Part shown: positions 1 to 10,745 of the stretch, piece after piece
Layout of the letters: every line of letters begins with the position of its first letter
Numbering within the stretch: the first letter of the stretch is position 1
NCBI GenBank assembly: GCA_965240325.2
Contig: OZ251222.1
Coordinates: 4,030,001-4,094,000 of the forward strand
Source: Rebecca billardiae RCC1528
Taxonomy: Eukaryota; Haptophyta
Direction: 5' to 3'
Length of the DNA: 64,000 bases
The notes under the pieces: generated by a model
Database searches by the model: none
What the model saw: the letters and a program-made list of their open reading frames with translations, nothing else
What the model was told of the DNA's origin: nothing
Translations under genes and position numbers: made by a program

Positions 1-380
1 GAGGCCCACGCGGCACTGGCTCGCGCGACGGATGGCACTCACCCGCCAATCGCTTGTCCATGTACCTGCGAGAGCCGGGCAGTGCGTTGGGGGCGCGGAG
101 GGGGGCGAGCGCAAATGAGATGTGTGCACGACGCGAGGAGACCAGCTGCGCACGCCACCTCGCGAGCGGCGTGCGCGTGACGTACTTCTTCAGATCGGGG
201 CCCTTTCCACTCATGGCGGCGGCGAGACACGATGCCGACCGCGCGGAGGGGCGGAGGGCGAAAAGCAACCCACGCGAAAAATCGTCCGGACTCGCGGAGA
301 AAATGAGAAAATCAATGCCGGCTGGCGGCTGGATCTCGCGTCGTCGTCCGCGGTCCTGATCTCGCGAGTGCGGGCGCCGC
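1..380. other. Intergenic sequence at window edge, no gene seen
   Basis: GC-rich sequence upstream of the first gene. Open frames exist on both strands but none resembles a protein family or shows splice-site-bounded continuity. It may contain the promoter and 5' UTR of the gene starting at 381, or the end of a gene lying outside the window. Confidence 0.4.
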
Positions 381-2009
381 ATGCCCGACCGCGCGCGACG
401 CCGCATGCCCGTCGCCCGGCGCGCTCTCCTCGCGCTCCTCGCGCTCGCTGCCCTCGCGAGTGCGGGCGCGGGCGCGGCCCCCTCCATCGAGCTTCGCCGC
501 TCGCGCCCACCTGTCGAGCGATCCCCTGACGATGCCACGCTCGTCACGCTGCACGAGTCGCGCATCGCGCTGAAGAAGTCCAAGATGTCTAGGCAGGCGT
601 TCGCGGCGACGCGCGGCGAGTACCGGCTCGCGTGCGCGGCGACTGGCCTGGCGGCGGCGCTCATCGCGTGGCTTGTGGACGTCCTGCTCACGACGGACTC
701 GCCGCTCGAGATGCCGCACACGGGCCTGAGCAAGATCACGGGAATCTCGCGCCCGACCGTGCAGCTCGGCCTGGTGGCGGCCGTAACCATCGCCGAGCTG
801 GTCGTCCTGTACCGGCTCACGCTGGCGTATGCCGTGCGCATGTCTACGGCGCTCGGCCTGGAGGACCGACCCGAGGTGCGGGCGGCGATCCGCTCCCTCG
901 TCCAGTCGACGGCGCTTGGTGCGCCGCCGCTGGCCACTTCGCCCGAGGCTGCGGTCAAGTCGCGGGAGCTCGCCACGCGGCTCGGCCTGCGGATGGTGGT
1001 GTCGTCGAAGCGCTCGACATCCGCCCTGCGCACGCTGTTGCAGACGATCGTCTCGCTCTTCACGCAGGTGCAGGCCGTGCTCACCCGCGCCTCCCGCCAG
1101 GTCTTCCGCGGCTGGTCCGGGCCGGGCAACCCGATGGGCTCGAAGGTGTTCATGCGGCTGCTCACGCGCTTCCTCGGGCGCGAGCTCACGCGCGTGGCCG
1201 TGCCGCTGGTGGCGATCCCGTTCTGGATGCTGTGGAACGTGGGCAAGGCGAAGGCGGTCATGACCGAGTGCGCCGCGCTCACCACCGGCCCCGCCCTCGG
1301 CGTCGAGGTCCTGGGCGAGCTGCTGCCGCACCGCAGGCGCATGCCGCTCGCGCACCGCGTCGCTGTTGTGCGCGCGGTCGCGGCGAGCATCCATCACAAC
1401 GTGAGGCGCGTCGAGCTGCCCTTCCCCGGCTTCGGCTACTCCGCCGCGGCGGGCAGCGTCCACCCCAACTCGGCCATCCTGCTCGAGGCCGTGGAGAGCG
1501 CCATGGGCGTGCGCCAGCCCACGCTGCTGCCGGACGAGGCGCTCGACTCAGTGCCCGCCTTCCAGTACAGGGTGCGTGGCCGCGCCGCGCGCCGCGGGCG
1601 GAGCTGAGCGCTGCGCATCGCGCGCATCTGGGGGCCTGGGCCGCCCGCGCGCTCACTCGCCCGCCGCCATCCCCGTGTGGCCGCCCACCAGGTGCTGCCC
1701 AACCTCGACCTGCCCGGCCGGGTGCTCACGATGCGCGTGCTCGCGCTCGCGCTCTGCCTGGACGGCCATGTCAACCTGCCGGACCGCTTCTTCTTTGTGC
1801 GCTGCGCGAGCTCCGCGGGGCTGAAGGTCGACCGGGCAACGATGCGCCAGTTCCACGCGCTCGAGCAGCTCTTCAGTGCGAGCATCCTCGACGCGAGTGC
1901 CATCAACCAGCTTTTCGAGGCCGACTTGCTCGCTTACGCCGGGGGAGCGCGCGGACGCACGCTTACGCCGTCGTGGTGGCGAGACCTGCTGACCGCGCTC
2001 GTGGTCTAG
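381..2009 (+). CDS. Predicted secreted or organelle-targeted membrane protein, function unknown
   Basis: Two exons, 381-1571 and 1692-2009, joined in phase 0 over a 120-bp intron (donor GTGCGT, acceptor CCAG), give about 502 residues. The start at 381 is the first ATG. A second ATG at 408 directly begins a hydrophobic leader of Leu/Ala residues, so either codon would give a signal or transit peptide. Hydrophobic stretches follow near residues 75-95 and 130-150 and again in the middle around the sequence VAVPLVAIPFWMLW. The second exon, after the join FQYR/VLPNLD, reads LALCLDGHVNLPDRFFF, faintly like the helical ADG segment of TerB-type domains; that is a weak inference. I do not recognise the family. 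The gene is followed by the transporter gene on the same strand. Confidence 0.7.
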
Positions 2010-2443
2010 GATTATTAGTAGGAACTAGGAAGCATGATGCGCGTTACGAGGACTCCTCAGCTTAGTACAGGGTGCTCACCGTGTCGCGCAGCAAGATCTA
2101 TGGTCCAAGGCGAGTGGGCGCTGGCACTGGACGTGGCACCACCACCAGTTTCACTGACGGGTCAGCTGCGCCGAAATGAGATGATGACGACGCGACGCTG
2201 ACGCATACATTCGTCAAGATTAATCCTCGGTCTCTCTCGACAGTGAACAAGAATCACAGCAAAAGAGCCTTCCCTTCACTCTGAACTCTTTGAACTCCAA
2301 GCCACAGCGTCGTCGTCCGCCATCGTGTAAGATTTGGCCTTTTCGTCGCAAGCAGGCAAGCTCAGTAGCTCACACGCTCCGGTAGTCAGTGACTCAGTGT
2401 GGGCATCGCGGCGCCATCGCCCGGCCGCGATCGGGCGGCGCGA
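2010..2443. other. Intergenic region between two + strand genes
   Basis: About 430 bases holding the 3' end of the upstream gene and the presumed promoter of the transporter gene. It is less GC-rich than the coding sequence on either side. I see no RNA gene, repeat or convincing short coding frame. Confidence 0.4.
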
Positions 2444-3924
2444 ATGGCCATCGACGATGGCGAGCCACGAAATATCGTCGTCAAGCGCGTCGTATTCATA
2501 TCGTGCTGGTGCGTGCACGACCCGTGCGATGGCTCCGGGCCCGCCCGCTCGGCCGCCGTCTTGCCACCCGCGTGGCATGCGCGTCAGGCGGTGTGTGTGG
2601 GATGGCTGCTGCCGCGCGCGCGCTGACCGGGCGATAAATGCTGCCGGTCTGGCGCGCAGGTACATCACGAGCGGCGTCACCTTGTTCGGCAACAAGCACA
2701 TCCTCAACACACTGCGCACCACTCCGAGCACACTCGCCACCTTTCAGATGATCTCAACTGCTGTGCTCGGGTGTGCAAAGATGTACCTGCCACGGTTGCT
2801 CGCCAGGCTCGTAAACGGGAAGCAGCCCGCTTTGGAGCGGAACGGCAGTGGCAGTGGCCTCCCGCTGCCGGGCCCTGGCGGGAGCAGCGGCGATGGGCTC
2901 TGTGCGCCCACCGTCGTGTCCAAAACATTCGTGCGCGACATGATGATTGTGGGCATACTGCGCTTTGTGACCGTCGTTGCCGGTTTGCTGTCCCTCAAGT
3001 TTGTGGCTGTGTCCTTCACCGAGACGATCAAGTCGTCGGCGCCGTTCTTCACGGTGATCTTCTCGCGCGCGATGCTGCGCGAGACGACGAGCATGGCCGT
3101 GAACCTCTCGCTCGTGCCAGTCGTCGGCGGGCTCGCGCTGTGCAGTGCGAGCGAGCTCTCGTTCAACATGATCGGCTTCTCAGCGGCGGTCTTCAACAAC
3201 TGCATCGACTGCGTGCAGAACGTCTTCTCGAAGAAGCTGCTCACGACGCAGTACTCGTACGTGCAGCTGCAGTTCTACACGTCGGCCGCCGCGCTGATCG
3301 TGCAGCTGCCCTTCGTCATGCTCACCTCGAACGGGCTCTCGCTCGGCGCGCCGCCGGGCGACGGCAGCGACGAGCCGGACGGGGCGGCGGGAGGCGGTGT
3401 GTTCGGCACGCTGCTCTTCCACCTCGTGCTCAACGGCGTCTCGTTTCACCTGCAGAGCGTGATGGCGTACGCGGTGATGAGCGTGGTATCGCCCGTGACC
3501 CAGTCCGTGCTCAACACGCTCAAGCGCGCGCTGCTCATCTGGCTGAGCATCCTGTGGTTTGGCAACCCGGTCACTGCGTCCTCGGCGCTCGGGACGGTGA
3601 TCTGCGTCTTTGGCGTGTTTGCGTACAACTACGCTAGGCAGGTGCGCACCGTGCGAGTGGCACGCGCCGCTGCGGAGCACCCTCCGCGCGCGTGTCGATC
3701 GCGCCGCGGCCCTGGGTGTGCAGCCGTGCACGCTGGCTTGTGCTCACCACGCGCCACAACGCTTTGTGCTGCGCCCACCCGTCCGTCCCGACGCTCTGCT
3801 CCGTCCGCGGGAAACGCGCGCTTCGGACCTCGCGCAGAACTTCCCGCCGCCGCCTTTGAGAGAGCGCAGCGGCTCTAAGCACGCAGCAATCGTGGCAGAG
3901 AAGGACTCGAGAAGGAGCGCATGA
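2444..3924 (+). CDS. Triose-phosphate/nucleotide-sugar transporter family protein (SLC35E-like)
   Basis: Three exons, 2444-2508, 2660-3641 and 3838-3924, encode about 377 residues. The donors are GTGCGT and GTGCGC and both acceptors are GCGCAG. The first splice recreates the family's opening TM motif: ...FISC-W-YITSGVTLFGNKHIL, with the Trp codon split TG/G. Multiple hydrophobic helices follow, with family-typical sequence such as FVAVSFTETIKSSAPFFTV and SVLNTLKRALLIWLSILWF near the end. Members exchange phosphorylated sugars or nucleotide sugars across plastid or Golgi membranes; the substrate cannot be told from sequence. The last exon adds a short hydrophilic tail ending EKDSRRSA. An ATG at 2444 is preferred because the upstream in-frame start is only GTG. 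Length fits the family (300-400 residues). Confidence 0.88.
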
Positions 3925-4118
3925 CGTCGGCTGAGGGTCAAATGACAGTACTGCTCGTCAATGATCGTCGTCCGACGTTGTCAATGTCATGTTGACCGAG
4001 GTCAAGCCAGTAAATCAATACGCAGCTTGAGTCCGGTGATCGCGCGACCGACGCCGCGCAGCAAAATTGCTCCATCAGCGCCGTCCGCCGCCTCCTTGGT
4101 CGTACAAGTAGTCCGCGA

Positions 4119-5693
4119 ATGGCGGTTGAGATGAGCGACGACTTTCGTCGCAAGGCCCTCGCGAAGCGGGACGAGCTCCTTCGCGGTGCTCCGCCGTCGG
4201 TCGGCACGGGCTCGGCCTCAACGGCCATCCGTGTCGTAGCGCGTGTGCGCCCTGTGCTCGCCGACGAGCAGCCGCGCTTGGGGCAGCCCATCGATGGCGC
4301 GACTGCGACTTCACACGCGCAGTCCGAGTATGAGGCTGTCGTCGCGCATGGGACGCAGGTCTTTTGCCTGTCGGAGGAGCGCAAGATCGGCACGCCAACC
4401 GGGAACATTGCGGCGCAAGCACACCCGACGCACCGCGCGTTTGGACCTGATGCGACCAACGCGCAGATCTTTGACACCGAGGTCGTGAGGCTCGTGGAGT
4501 GCGCGCTCGCAGGCGGCGCCGCCACCATGATCGCATACGGGCAGACGGGCTCGGGCAAGACGTACACAATATCCGCCATGCATGAGCTCGTGGCCGAGCG
4601 CGTGCTCAGCGGCACGGCCGGGGCCAGCCTCAGCGTGAGCTTCTTCGAGAACATTGGCGCCAAGTGCTTCGATCTGCTCAACGAGCGAGATCCGCTCGAG
4701 GTGCGAGAGTCCGCTGCTGGCGAGGTGGTGGTGGTGGGCCTGCGCGAGACGAGCGTGCGCTCCGCGGACGAACTGCGTGATGTGCTGGCGCGCGGCAGCG
4801 CCCTGCGCAAGACGCGCGCCACCAAGGCGAACGACCAGTCCTCCAGGTCGCACGCCATCTGCACGCTCGCGCTGCCGTCGGGCGGGAGCGTGCGGCTCGT
4901 CGACCTGGCAGGCTCGGAGCGGCGCGAGGACGCGATGGAGCACGGCGAGGAGGCTCTGCTCGAGATGAAGGACATCAACTCGACGCTGGGCACGCTGAAG
5001 GAGTGCATCCGGGCCACCCTGCGCCGCGCCACGATCGAGCCGGGAGCGCACGTGCCGTTCCGCCGCTCCAAGCTCACCATGTTGCTGCGCTCTGCGTTCG
5101 AGGCGCGCGACAGCACGGCCGCGGCGCCCGCTGCGGACTCGGAGGGCACCGACGCCGCGCGGGCAGCAGACCCGGCTGCCTCGGCAAGCAGCCCCGCGCT
5201 CGCGGTGCTCTTCATCGCGCACGTCTCGCCGCTGCGCTCACACGCCAAGCACACGGTCAACACGCTCGACTACGCGGCGCAGATGATCCAGGCGACGATG
5301 GCGGAGCGGCAGCGTGCCGAGTTTGACGAGGTCGAGAAGTGGTCGTCCAAGAAGCTGGTGGCGTGGGTCGCGCAGCTGGACGGCGGCAAGTATGAGCGCA
5401 TCGCGCACGCCTTTGCGCGCTGCACGGGCAAGATGCTCGCCGTCGAGTACCGAGAGGACGTTGCGCAGTGGGTGCGTGCGGCTGGCGGCTCGGACGCGGA
5501 TGCCGACCACATCTACGACTCGTTCCGTGCGCTCCATCAGAAGGCCAAGGCGGAGGCGAGGCGGCGCAAGGCGGCGGCGGGAGGTGCGACGACGGGCGCC
5601 GCGCGCAGCGCTGCCGCAGCCCGGGGTGCCGCGACGCAAAAAGGCGCCGTCGCTGATCCTCAGCCAGCCGCGGCCGTACCTGCCCAGCCGTGA
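4119..5693 (+). CDS. Kinesin motor protein with C-terminal SAM-like domain
   Basis: A single exon of 524 residues. The motor domain spans about residues 28-395 and has an intact P-loop GQTGSGKT (141-148), switch I NDQSSRSH (238-245) and switch II LVDLAGSE (260-267). The segment KECIRA followed by HVPFRRSKLTMLL resembles kinesin-13, the microtubule-depolymerising class, but the assignment to that class is tentative. An Ala-rich low-complexity insert lies within the C-terminal part of the motor. After the motor comes a helical segment, about residues 405-485, with the W-S--LV-WV-QL pattern of SAM-type domains, then a Lys/Arg/Ala-rich tail. There is no long coiled coil. The motor is N-terminal. 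The 3' end converges on the hydrolase gene, with 180 bp between stop codons. Confidence 0.9.
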   Translation: MAVEMSDDFRRKALAKRDELLRGAPPSVGTGSASTAIRVVARVRPVLADEQPRLGQPIDGATATSHAQSEYEAVVAHGTQVFCLSEERKIGTPTGNIAAQAHPTHRAFGPDATNAQIFDTEVVRLVECALAGGAATMIAYGQTGSGKTYTISAMHELVAERVLSGTAGASLSVSFFENIGAKCFDLLNERDPLEVRESAAGEVVVVGLRETSVRSADELRDVLARGSALRKTRATKANDQSSRSHAICTLALPSGGSVRLVDLAGSERREDAMEHGEEALLEMKDINSTLGTLKECIRATLRRATIEPGAHVPFRRSKLTMLLRSAFEARDSTAAAPAADSEGTDAARAADPAASASSPALAVLFIAHVSPLRSHAKHTVNTLDYAAQMIQATMAERQRAEFDEVEKWSSKKLVAWVAQLDGGKYERIAHAFARCTGKMLAVEYREDVAQWVRAAGGSDADADHIYDSFRALHQKAKAEARRRKAAAGGATTGAARSAAAARGAATQKGAVADPQPAAAVPAQP

Positions 5694-5872
5694 CGCGAGC
5701 CGCCCAGCCCGCCCTGCTGCGCAACACTGCTCACTCAATAACAGCCAAGAGCAGCGCCGCCGATATTTTACCGGCGGACGAGCTTCACAATCACGGGCGC
5801 GGTTTGCACCGCGCGCCGCCTGCGCCCTCGTCGTCAAGGCTGCCATTGATGCTAGGCTCGTAACCTGACCTG

Positions 5873-7303
5873 TCAGTCAGATGACGCAGCCATGGCCCGA
5901 TCACCTGCCCATCGCACGAAACGCTCGATGCAGTACAGGCAGAGCTGCTGGCCAACGTTCTCGCCACAGTTGAAGCCGTGCGAGGCGCCGCTCACCCAGA
6001 AGAGCCAGTTGGGCACGCCAAACGCCGAGAGGCGCTCGTGTAGGCGGCGCGACGCCTCGGGCGGCACGAGCACATCAGCCGTGCCGTGGAAGGTGAGGAT
6101 GGGCGGGCTCTGCGAGCTCAGCCATGCGATGGGGTTGAACGAGTGCTCGCGCTTGGACACGTTGGCACTCGCGTGCTCGCGCACCAGCGCACGCCAGTCG
6201 GTCGCGTCGCCAGGCGGGCCGAGAAGCTTACGGATGAGCCACGGCGAGAGCTTTCGCACGACCCGCCAGCGCTCGTACTCGGGCTCCGTGTAGAACTCCA
6301 TCTCCGTGACACCGTAAAAGTTCACCACCCCAGCGGCGCGCAACGGCAGCCCGCGACTCGGCGGACGGGAGAAGTCACGGCGCAGCGGCAGCGCAGCAGC
6401 GGCGAGCACGGCGAGGTACGAGCCCGCGCTCTCGCCGACGAAAACGAGCTGGCGCCGGTCTATCCCCAGCTCGGACGCCTCTGCGCCGCCGAGCCAGCCG
6501 CACAAGGCGCGCAGGTCCTCCCAGTACCGTGCGGCCGTTGCGCCGCCGATGATCAGCTGGTAGTCCACAGAGACCACGTTCACGCCGCGGTGCACGAAGT
6601 AGCCGAACGGCAGAAGCGCCTGCGTGCGGTCACCGTACACGAATGCGCCACCGTGGAAGAACACGAGCGTCGGCGGCGGCACTGCCGCCTGGCCGTGGGG
6701 CTTGCCGGGCCGCCGCTTTGCAGCGTAAACGTCGAGCTGTAGCGGCTCCGGTCGGCCGGGCGCGGCCGGTGCGTACTCCCGGGTCTCCGGGTTCAGCGCG
6801 CGCTTCTGCTTCGCCATCTCGACATCCCATTTACCCGAGGTCAGGAACCGCACCAGGTCGAACGCGAGGGGGCGGTCGAAGGAGGTGGTGTTCGACATTG
6901 CGCCACATTCCAGCGCGGCCTGCCGCACAGCTGGCAACGCCAGCACCACAGGGCCGATGGACAGGGCGAAGGTCACCACGTTGAGGAGGATAGAGATGCG
7001 CGTGACAATTCCTCTGGACCGCCAGCACGCGCACTGGAACAGGAGCGCGAGGCCGCTCGCCCAGATGCACGCGGGGCCGACGATCGCAGACATCAAGCCC
7101 GAACCAGGGTGGCCGAATGTCGATCCCGCGCCCAGGAGCAGAGCTGCGTGCAGCAAGGACGCGACCAAGCAAAGCCGCGTACAGCACGGGGATCGTGAGT
7201 ACTGTCGGCGTCTGGTCGACCGCGTCTTCTGGCCGTCCACCAGAGACAGCGTCTCGTGCTCGTCAGCGCTCGTCTCCGACATCGTGTCGTAGTGCGTCGG
7301 CAT
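5873..7303 (-). CDS. Membrane-anchored alpha/beta-hydrolase (carboxylesterase/ICME-like)
   Basis: A single exon of 476 residues if started at the ATG ending at 7303; the open frame continues upstream to 7612 but that sequence is low-complexity and hydrophilic. The N-terminal third carries about three hydrophobic segments (for example LCLVASLLHAALLLGAG), suggesting membrane anchoring. The C-terminal two thirds is a hormone-sensitive-lipase/prenylcysteine-methylesterase type hydrolase: oxyanion-hole motif HGGAF at 217-221, nucleophile elbow GESAG with Ser292, acid Asp410 in HGTADVLVPP, and base His442 in GASHGFN. The complete triad predicts an active serine esterase. The closest familiar architecture is isoprenylcysteine methylesterase, which removes methyl groups from farnesylated proteins at ER/Golgi membranes, but the substrate is inferred only. 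Confidence 0.85.
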   Translation of the reverse strand: MPTHYDTMSETSADEHETLSLVDGQKTRSTRRRQYSRSPCCTRLCLVASLLHAALLLGAGSTFGHPGSGLMSAIVGPACIWASGLALLFQCACWRSRGIVTRISILLNVVTFALSIGPVVLALPAVRQAALECGAMSNTTSFDRPLAFDLVRFLTSGKWDVEMAKQKRALNPETREYAPAAPGRPEPLQLDVYAAKRRPGKPHGQAAVPPPTLVFFHGGAFVYGDRTQALLPFGYFVHRGVNVVSVDYQLIIGGATAARYWEDLRALCGWLGGAEASELGIDRRQLVFVGESAGSYLAVLAAAALPLRRDFSRPPSRGLPLRAAGVVNFYGVTEMEFYTEPEYERWRVVRKLSPWLIRKLLGPPGDATDWRALVREHASANVSKREHSFNPIAWLSSQSPPILTFHGTADVLVPPEASRRLHERLSAFGVPNWLFWVSGASHGFNCGENVGQQLCLYCIERFVRWAGDRAMAASSD

Positions 7304-7633
7304 CGGCGGCGTTCCCGGGCGCGGCCGCGCCCGCGCCTTTTCGTCGGCTGCTACTATGGTTCCATTTTTTTCCGCGCGAGGCGACTTTCTGACGATATGA
7401 TGATTTTTCGTTCCGGTCAACATCGATATGCTATGCATGCTCATAGTCATTCTATGATTTAACCACCGGGTAGGACGGGGCAGGTCTCCTGATTCGTCGT
7501 CGGCAGTGCCCGATCGTCGACACGGGCACGCTGATGATTTCCGACCATGCTGAGTTTTGATGAGGATTGAGGGCGCCGAGCCCGATGATTGTGCGGATTG
7601 TGAAGGCAGCAATCGGCGCGCAGCGGCAGAGCC

Positions 7634-9144
7634 TCAGCGCGCTGGCCGCGGATCATTTGCGCGTAACGCGGCGACAAGGGCGTCCGCCTCGCCAGGCATG
7701 CCGCTCTGCACGTGCCTCGAAGAGTTCTTCAGGTATTCACGCCGCCTGATGATGCACCACGCGGCGCTCGAGCAGGCGATCACGAGTGGGACGAAGCCTG
7801 CCATGACGTACGCGATCAGCGGTGACTCTTTGTGCGGCGGTTTGCCCGTGGCCTCGGGCACGGTGCCCTCGGGGCAGCCGAGCGCTGTGGGGAAGCGCTT
7901 TGTGAGCCAGTGGTCGGCTTGCAACTTCTGGCAGCCGAGCGAGCTGCATGGAGCGCAACCGGGCGGGTGCGGCGCGGGATCGGTAGGCGCGGCACGGTGA
8001 TGCGCCATCCATCAGCGCTGGACACGGCACGCGCAGTCGGGCAGTCGGCTGCGGCGAGCGCGCAACGGGGGCGTAGCCGACGCACAGAATAGACAAGTCC
8101 TTCAGCGCGAGGTGATGCATCTGGGTGGGAACCTTGCCGGACAGCCTGTTCTTATATATGCGGCTGCAGGTTTGTGCAGACAGGACGGCGGTGTGATGCG
8201 CACGCGCGCGCAGTGGCTGTGAGCCCCACCACTGGCGCGCGGATGGGCGCGGGATCGCATCCTCTGACGCAGCAAGCAGCAGTGCGCAGCGGCGAAGGGG
8301 CGCGCCGTGCGAAACGCGCACAGGTATTTGAGGTCCTCCATGCGCCCCATGGTTGTCGGCAATGTGCCCTCGAAGGCGTTCGACTCCTCGATGTTGCTGC
8401 AGCGCGCGCCCGGCGGTCGGGGTGGGAGGGCCGGGACGAGGGGGCGTGAGGCGAGGCGCGGGAAAGGGCAAGTGGGCCTCGGCACCCGTGTGCCCGCCAC
8501 GGGTGGAGGAGATCCGCTGAGCGTACAGTTTCTCCATTTCGGTCAGCTGCCCGATCTCCGTGGGGATCGTGCCCATCATCTTTGCGCCCAGCGTCCTGCA
8601 GCAGGGCATTGCGCAAGCGCGCGCGACGCACGAGATCGGCCCTGACATGAGCAGGTGACACCGGGCGAGAGTCGCAGCTGTGCGCCGGGTCCGACGTACA
8701 TCACGTCCAATCGAGTGAGCTCGCCAATCTCTGTTGGTAGCGTGCCCACCAGCGCGCTCCATTCACCAAAGTGGCTGCGCAGCGGGTCGCGTGGGCGCAC
8801 GGTGGCACGCATGAGCTCTCGCTTGTTGTGATGCGCACGCCGCAGCGCAGTCGTACATGTGGGTGATCTGCGTCGCACGCCCAAGCTCTGTTGGCAGCGT
8901 GCCAGGGGCAAAGTGTTCTGTATCCATGATCTTCCTGCCAGCACACGAGTGCAGGGCGCGTGGGTGAGGATGTCGCAAAGTGGCGAGCCTGGGCAAGCGG
9001 ACACGACGCGCACAGTTTGTAAACGGTCGAGTTGGGGGTGATGGCCGCGGCGAAGATGGGTGAGTCCTTCAAAGCCACGTCTTCGGTCGCGCCTGCTAGC
9101 CGGCTGAGGCCGGCCAACAACCACAAGCCCATCCACGAGTCCAT
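7634..9144 (-). CDS. LRR receptor-like membrane protein, one repeat per exon
   Basis: Seven exons on the minus strand: 9144-9014, 8934-8857, 8774-8700, 8595-8527, 8396-8322, 8163-8086 and 7943-7634. They encode about 271 residues, and every junction is phase 2. The first exon gives a signal peptide (MDSWMGLWLLAGLSRLAGAT). Each of the five internal exons encodes one plant-type leucine-rich repeat: GTLPTELGRATQI, GTLPTEIGELTRL, GTIPTEIGQLTEM, GTLPTTMGRMEDL, GKVPTQMHHLALK. The last exon holds a Cys-containing cap, a transmembrane helix (about LIAYVMAGFVPLVIACSSAAW), a basic stop-transfer RRRE and a short cytoplasmic tail without kinase. The role is probably ligand or protein binding at the surface. 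The assembly is supported by frame continuity at all six joins; donors are GTGCGY or GTACGN and acceptors are all CAG. Confidence 0.82.
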
Positions 9145-9205
9145 GTCCGCCGCGACTTCCCGCCCTCGGCGCACCGGAGCTCGGCCGCCTCGCTTCTGAA
9201 AATCC

Positions 9206-9333
9206 GCGGGCGGGGTTTTTAATGTTTTTCCTTCAGGCAGACTGGGACAAAACGGGAGAGGCCCCCCGTTCTGAACGTTCTCCAAAGCGTTTGGGGCCTC
9301 GCCGTTCCGAACGGTTTGCTGAACGGCTGTGAG
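9206..9333. repeat. Dispersed palindrome-rich repeat, copy 1
   Basis: The core at 9268-9327 (cgttctgaacgttctcc... through ccgttccgaacggtttgc) matches the core at 10654-10712 closely. Both carry two short palindromes of the CGTTCNGAACG type. The left flank of this copy (ttcaggcagactggga, about 9229-9244) is the inverse complement of the right flank of the second copy, as expected if the two are fragments of one element with inverted termini. This copy lies just upstream of the LRR gene start (9144) and may be part of its promoter or 5' UTR. Confidence 0.6.
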
Positions 9334-9905
9334 TCCGGATCGCACATGAGTGGTCAGTTGTCATCCGGACTGCTAGCTAGTCGCGCGACTGGCAGTCGCG
9401 GCGGGCTGTGCGCCGGCTGGCGCGCCTGTAGACGACGCGAGCGCTGTGTGTGACTGTGACGGCCCCCGAGTGGCGAGGACGGAGGAGGCCGAGTGCCCTG
9501 AGGCCGACTTCATCACTCTTCATGGCATGGCTATGCTAGTGTCACGGCCTTGACTACGAGGCGATGCCGTGACTCGTGAGCGCAGCATGCTTGTCAGCCA
9601 GGCGGCCGCGCGCTGTGTAACCAGGGCCGGCTGCTCTGCGATGCCGCCGCCGTTGAGCGGTTGAGCAATATATTGCAAATATTGATGAAATAATCGGCAT
9701 CCGGTGCCGCATGTGCGGACCGCGCCCGAATCAGACTATCAGCCGGGAGCTAACTGTGAGTAGTAGTACTGTGACAGGCCGGGCCGCCGCCCGACCCGCC
9801 CGGGACCACGTCCACTGACCGCGCGGACCGTGGTCCGCTGCGACTTGCAGAGTGGCACGCCTGCACACGGTGTCGCTGCCGCGCGGAACCGTCAGTCTCA
9901 GTCTG

Positions 9906-10447
9906 ACTACAGGCAATCGTTATCGCGGGCAATAAGAAGTCAGAGATCTCACGGCTAGTCTCGGTTTCTTAGCCCGCTTATATAGCCGTTCGGTAGCCCG
10001 AGCGCCTACGGATTCTCCGTTTCTTAGCTAGGTCCGCCCGCCGCGCAGGCGCGGGGGGGCGCATGGGGGCAGAGACCCCCGCTGAGTCTTCAGGCCTGGC
10101 CGGCGAGGCCGAAGGAAGTTTTGGGCCATTTTGGAGCAATAAATCTGGCATGATGTTGCATGGATGCTGCGGTGCACTGGCCAGGAGTCAGTCATCAGGA
10201 GAAGTCGGGACTTGGCCTCAGGCCTGTACTCGTAGTCGGGCCGCGCGCCGCGTCCCACGGGCCAACTGCGCCTCGGCGGACCACTCGTTCGTCAGCCGCG
10301 ACGACTGTAGTCCCCGGTATTTTAGTGTCGTGACTATGCGTATAGCGAACCAGCCAATCGCTAGTCTCAGTTTCTAGGCCAGATCCGCAGATAGCAAGCC
10401 CCAGTTTCTTAACGTGACAGCTCCTTCTTGCCCGCGATTGCCTGTAG
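9906..10447. repeat. Possible small element bounded by imperfect inverted repeats
   Basis: The sequence ctacaggcaatcg...cgggcaa...gaag at 9906-9938 is matched in inverse orientation by cttcttgcccgcgattgcctgtag at 10424-10447, with two short indels. The roughly 540-bp interval could be a miniature inverted-repeat element. No target duplication is obvious, so this is a tentative call. Confidence 0.3.
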
Positions 10448-10639
10448 TGTAATTGCGTAGTACAACTGTACACTATCGTTCGTACGAGTGACTAGAAGTA
10501 CATTCGGCACGCCCCGACCGCTGCAGGCCAGGGCCGCGCAGGCGTCGTCCGCTCCGGCCGCCGCCGCTGGCGGCGCCGGCCAGCCCGAGCCCGGGCTGCG
10601 CCGGCCGGCGGCCTGCGGCCGCCCGCCGGCAGTGGCGGC

Positions 10640-10745
10640 CGATGGAGGCCTGCCGTTCTGAACGTTCTCAAACGCGTTTGGGGCCTCGCCGTTCCGAACG
10701 GTTTGCCAAACGCTCCCAGTCTGCCTTCAGGCGGGCTTTGAATAA
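10640..10745. repeat. Dispersed palindrome-rich repeat, copy 2
   Basis: The core at 10654-10712 repeats the one at 9268-9327 with a handful of differences. The right flank (cccagtctgccttcaggcgg) is inverse to the left flank of copy 1. It runs directly into the poly-C-tailed repeat. Confidence 0.6.

Noticed and set aside
7304-7612. N-terminal extension of the alpha/beta-hydrolase
   Set aside because: It begins upstream of a better ATG at 7303, is hydrophilic and low-complexity, and precedes the membrane anchor without adding a domain.
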